Assembly: GCA_964486645.1 (NCBI GenBank)
Contig: CAZAOG010000128.1
Span: 1 to 7,633 of the forward strand
Source of the DNA: GCA-002790365 sp964486645
GTDB lineage: Bacteria > Bacteroidota > Ignavibacteria > Ignavibacteriales > Ignavibacteriaceae
Direction: 5' to 3'
DNA: 7,633 nt
Made by a program: the position numbers and the translations under genes. The notes under the pieces are model-generated. The model was not told the DNA's origin. It ran no database searches and saw nothing but the letters and a program-made list of their open reading frames with translations. Shown one piece after another: positions 6,021 through 7,633 of this stretch. Every line of letters starts with the position of its first letter. Position 1 is the first letter of the stretch.

Positions 6021-6064
6021 TTAAAATAAAAATATAACCAAATGAAAAATAAGTTGTAACAAAC

Positions 6065-7186
6065 TTAATGCAGATATGTTTCAATTTCTTTTATTATCAA
6101 ATCCTCGTCAATGGGTTTTTCAATAAACGATGTAACGGAAACTTCTTTATACCGTGATTTAATTTCTTCGTCCAATTTATCAACAATAACAATTACGGGT
6201 AGTTTATTACCTCTTTCTTCATTTCTAATTAATTTAACCAACTGTAAAGCATCCATTAAAGGTAAATCGTGCCGGGTAACGACCAAAGACGGAGGGTTTT
6301 GGAAAAGAGAACTGTATGCGCTATAACCGTCGTCCATAATCTGCAGTTGATAATTAGAAAAATTTTGCCTCACGGTTGATTCAATCTGTTTTTTTTCATC
6401 GAGTTTATTTGTTACCAATAGAATGTTTTCCCGCGAATTCGGAATTGTAAAATGAAATTCGCTTCCTTTATTCTTTTCAGAATAAAACCACAAATTTCCG
6501 CCGTGTTTTTCTATTATTTCTTTAACAAGGGATAAACCGAGTCCCGTGCCTTTTTCTCCCTTTGTGCCTTCGGTTGTAAACATTTTATCAATTTTAAACA
6601 GTTTTTCTTTATTTTTCTCGGAAATCCCTATTCCTTGATCTTTAACCACAAATTCGGCTAAATCAAGGTTGAAGTGTTTTGCAATAATATTTATTTCTTT
6701 ATTTGAGGGGGAAAATTTAATGGCGTTGCTTACAAGATTTGTGATTACCTGCATTAATAATCTTTCGTCTGCCTGAATGAAAAGCTCATCTTCGGCTTCT
6801 ACGTTTATATCAATATTTTTTCTAATTGCGTTGCCCGTAAGCGATGACACACAATTATAAATCAGAGACTGTGCGTTCAATTTTTTAGGTGTTATTTTCA
6901 TCCTGCCCGTCTGCAGCCTTGACCAGTCGAGCAGATAATTTATAAGCTTAAGCTGATTTTCCGAGGCTTCGTGGATGTAGTTTAGATATTCTAATTTTTC
7001 GGTGTTGGGAAGAAGCGGTTCGTTGATTAAAATTTCAGAAAAACCCAAAATGCTTGTAAAGGGTGCACGCAGGTCGTGAGAAAGAATTGAGATAAATTTA
7101 TCTTTAGCTTCGTTAGCCTTTTTTAAGGCTTCTAATTCTTTCTCAATTTTTGTTTTCTTTTTTTTGTTGTTTGGTTTTTCACTCAT
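6065..7186 (-). CDS. Soluble hybrid histidine kinase with degenerate receiver domain
   Basis: Sensor-type histidine kinase lacking any sensor or membrane domain. The 373-residue product starts with a Lys-rich tail and a short coiled-coil segment (about 10-30). The dimerisation/phosphoacceptor helix follows, with SHDLRAP and phosphoacceptor His37. The HATPase domain shows the N box (QVITNLVSNAIKF, Asn150/Asn154), D-x-G-x-G at 183-187 and GEKGTGLGLSL at 210-220. A CheY-like domain covers about 253-373, but its key residues are lost. The paired acidic residues are Thr259-Asn260, the phosphoacceptor Asp position is Arg305, and the switch Thr is Val335. Only the Lys357-Pro358 pair remains. The receiver is therefore probably a non-phosphorylated binding domain. 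Kinase activity itself looks intact. The ATG has no Shine-Dalgarno. The input signal, the cognate regulator and any link to ugd 57 bp downstream are unknown. Confidence 0.88.
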   Translation of the reverse strand: MSEKPNNKKKKTKIEKELEALKKANEAKDKFISILSHDLRAPFTSILGFSEILINEPLLPNTEKLEYLNYIHEASENQLKLINYLLDWSRLQTGRMKITPKKLNAQSLIYNCVSSLTGNAIRKNIDINVEAEDELFIQADERLLMQVITNLVSNAIKFSPSNKEINIIAKHFNLDLAEFVVKDQGIGISEKNKEKLFKIDKMFTTEGTKGEKGTGLGLSLVKEIIEKHGGNLWFYSEKNKGSEFHFTIPNSRENILLVTNKLDEKKQIESTVRQNFSNYQLQIMDDGYSAYSSLFQNPPSLVVTRHDLPLMDALQLVKLIRNEERGNKLPVIVIVDKLDEEIKSRYKEVSVTSFIEKPIDEDLIIKEIETYLH

Positions 7187-7268
7187 TAAATACAGATACG
7201 GCGTTAAATTGATAACGAAAAGATAATTAAAGAAATGAAGAATAAAAAGGAAGGCTTAAATTACAGTT

Positions 7269-7589
7269 TTATTTGTTGTCATTTATAGGTTCCCATTCAA
7301 GTCCGTCACATGGTATATAATTTTCTTTAGGGTGAATATCCAATTTCATGCAGAGAACGGCGGTAGGGTCAAAGTGCCGGCACGCAGAACAAAGAGTATC
7401 TTCAATTATATTTTTATTTTTATCTTGGAATTGTCTGTACCTAATAACGGCGGGATAAAAAACAAACACAAAAATAATTATAAAACTTACCCACCACCAC
7501 AGTTGTGTGTTTATATAACTTTTAAGAATCCAAATTACAGGAATGCCGATTGTTATTCTTACCAAAGTCCATAAAACGATTTCGCCCAA
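7269..7589 (-). CDS. Small two-TM protein with cytosolic four-cysteine motif, function unknown
   Basis: I do not recognise a named family. The 106-residue product has two hydrophobic segments (about 5-22 and 30-48), then a short basic stretch (Arg50, Arg52). A soluble tail follows with Cys67-x2-Cys70, Cys80 and Cys94, an arrangement suited to binding zinc or an iron-sulfur centre. With the positive-inside rule the basic stretch places the tail in the cytoplasm. The DxHPKENYIPCDGLEWEP ending resembles small cysteine-rich tails seen in conserved hypothetical proteins. The start is TTG, chosen because AAGGA lies 7 nt upstream and the only later in-frame Met is residue 81. It is separated from the kinase by 82 bp with no clear signal, so whether it shares that transcript is uncertain. 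Confidence 0.75.
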   Translation of the reverse strand: MGEIVLWTLVRITIGIPVIWILKSYINTQLWWWVSFIIIFVFVFYPAVIRYRQFQDKNKNIIEDTLCSACRHFDPTAVLCMKLDIHPKENYIPCDGLEWEPINDNK

Positions 7590-7596
7590 AAGTATT

Positions 7597-7601
7597 TCCT
7601 T
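7597..7601 (-). promoter_or_regulatory. Shine-Dalgarno supporting the TTG start of the small membrane protein
   Basis: The minus strand reads AAGGA, then a 7-nt spacer, then TTG. This is the only reasonable start for the open frame, since the next Met falls after both hydrophobic segments. Confidence 0.6.
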
Positions 7602-7633
7602 AAAAATTAAAAATATTTAATAATTAAAGTATA

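Noticed and set aside
6008..6064. Bacteroidota-style promoter (TTTG and TAnnTTTG boxes) upstream of ugd
   Set aside because: TATATTTTT and GTTTG are present but the spacing and last bases do not fit. In T-rich DNA such near matches are expected.
7158..7165. A8 homopolymer near the start of the kinase gene (a second A8 at 4141-4148 in the YhaM-like gene), possible phase-variation tracts
   Set aside because: Runs of eight A are common in AT-rich DNA and here encode lysine-rich starts. Both genes are in frame, and no length variation can be seen from one sequence.
7187..7268. Promoter or terminator between the small membrane protein and the kinase
   Set aside because: No hairpin with a T-run and no box pair with sensible spacing. 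The gap is simply AT-rich.

Overview
This 7.6 kb window is an AT-rich stretch of bacterial chromosome. It carries nine protein genes, no RNA genes, no CRISPR array and no transposase. Eight genes lie on the minus strand and one, a MarR-type regulator, on the plus strand. Most genes lack a good Shine-Dalgarno and have an A/T-rich leader. There is a UpxY-like NusG paralogue, and the one sizeable intergenic gap is packed with short GC-rich hairpins of the REP/BIME kind. Together these suggest the Bacteroidota/Chlorobiota/Ignavibacteriota group, with Ignavibacteria as my best guess. That placement is inferred from style and protein flavour, not from a marker gene.

Layout, left to right. (1) Positions 9-1607 hold a minus-strand pair, rpiB then tal, which are two enzymes of the non-oxidative pentose phosphate pathway separated by 15 nt. 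(2) Positions 1608-1708 are a divergent promoter region between rpiB and a plus-strand MhqR-like MarR regulator (1709-2155). (3) Positions 2156-2388 lie between the convergent regulator and sirtuin genes and contain a composite array of inverted repeats, including one palindrome nested inside another hairpin. (4) Positions 2389-7589 are a co-directional minus-strand series. In transcription order it encodes a small two-TM four-cysteine protein, a soluble histidine kinase with a degenerate receiver, UDP-glucose 6-dehydrogenase, a NusG/UpxY-like elongation factor, a YhaM-like OB-HD nuclease and a class III (SIRT5-like) sirtuin. The gaps from the kinase onward are short (57, 17, 2 and 42 nt, taking the ATG start of the NusG-like gene), so a shared transcript is plausible.

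Working together: rpiB and tal interconvert pentose and hexose phosphates and may be controlled by the divergent MarR protein. In the other cluster, UDP-glucose dehydrogenase supplies UDP-glucuronate for surface polysaccharide. The neighbouring NusG-like protein is of the type that keeps RNA polymerase going through long polysaccharide operons, although no glycosyltransferase or export gene is visible here. The tightly coupled YhaM-like protein and the sirtuin look like RNA-turnover and protein-deacylation functions. No strikingly new system is evident. The points most worth a second look are the nested repeat, the histidine kinase whose receiver has lost its phosphoacceptor, and the NusG-like/exonuclease gene pair.
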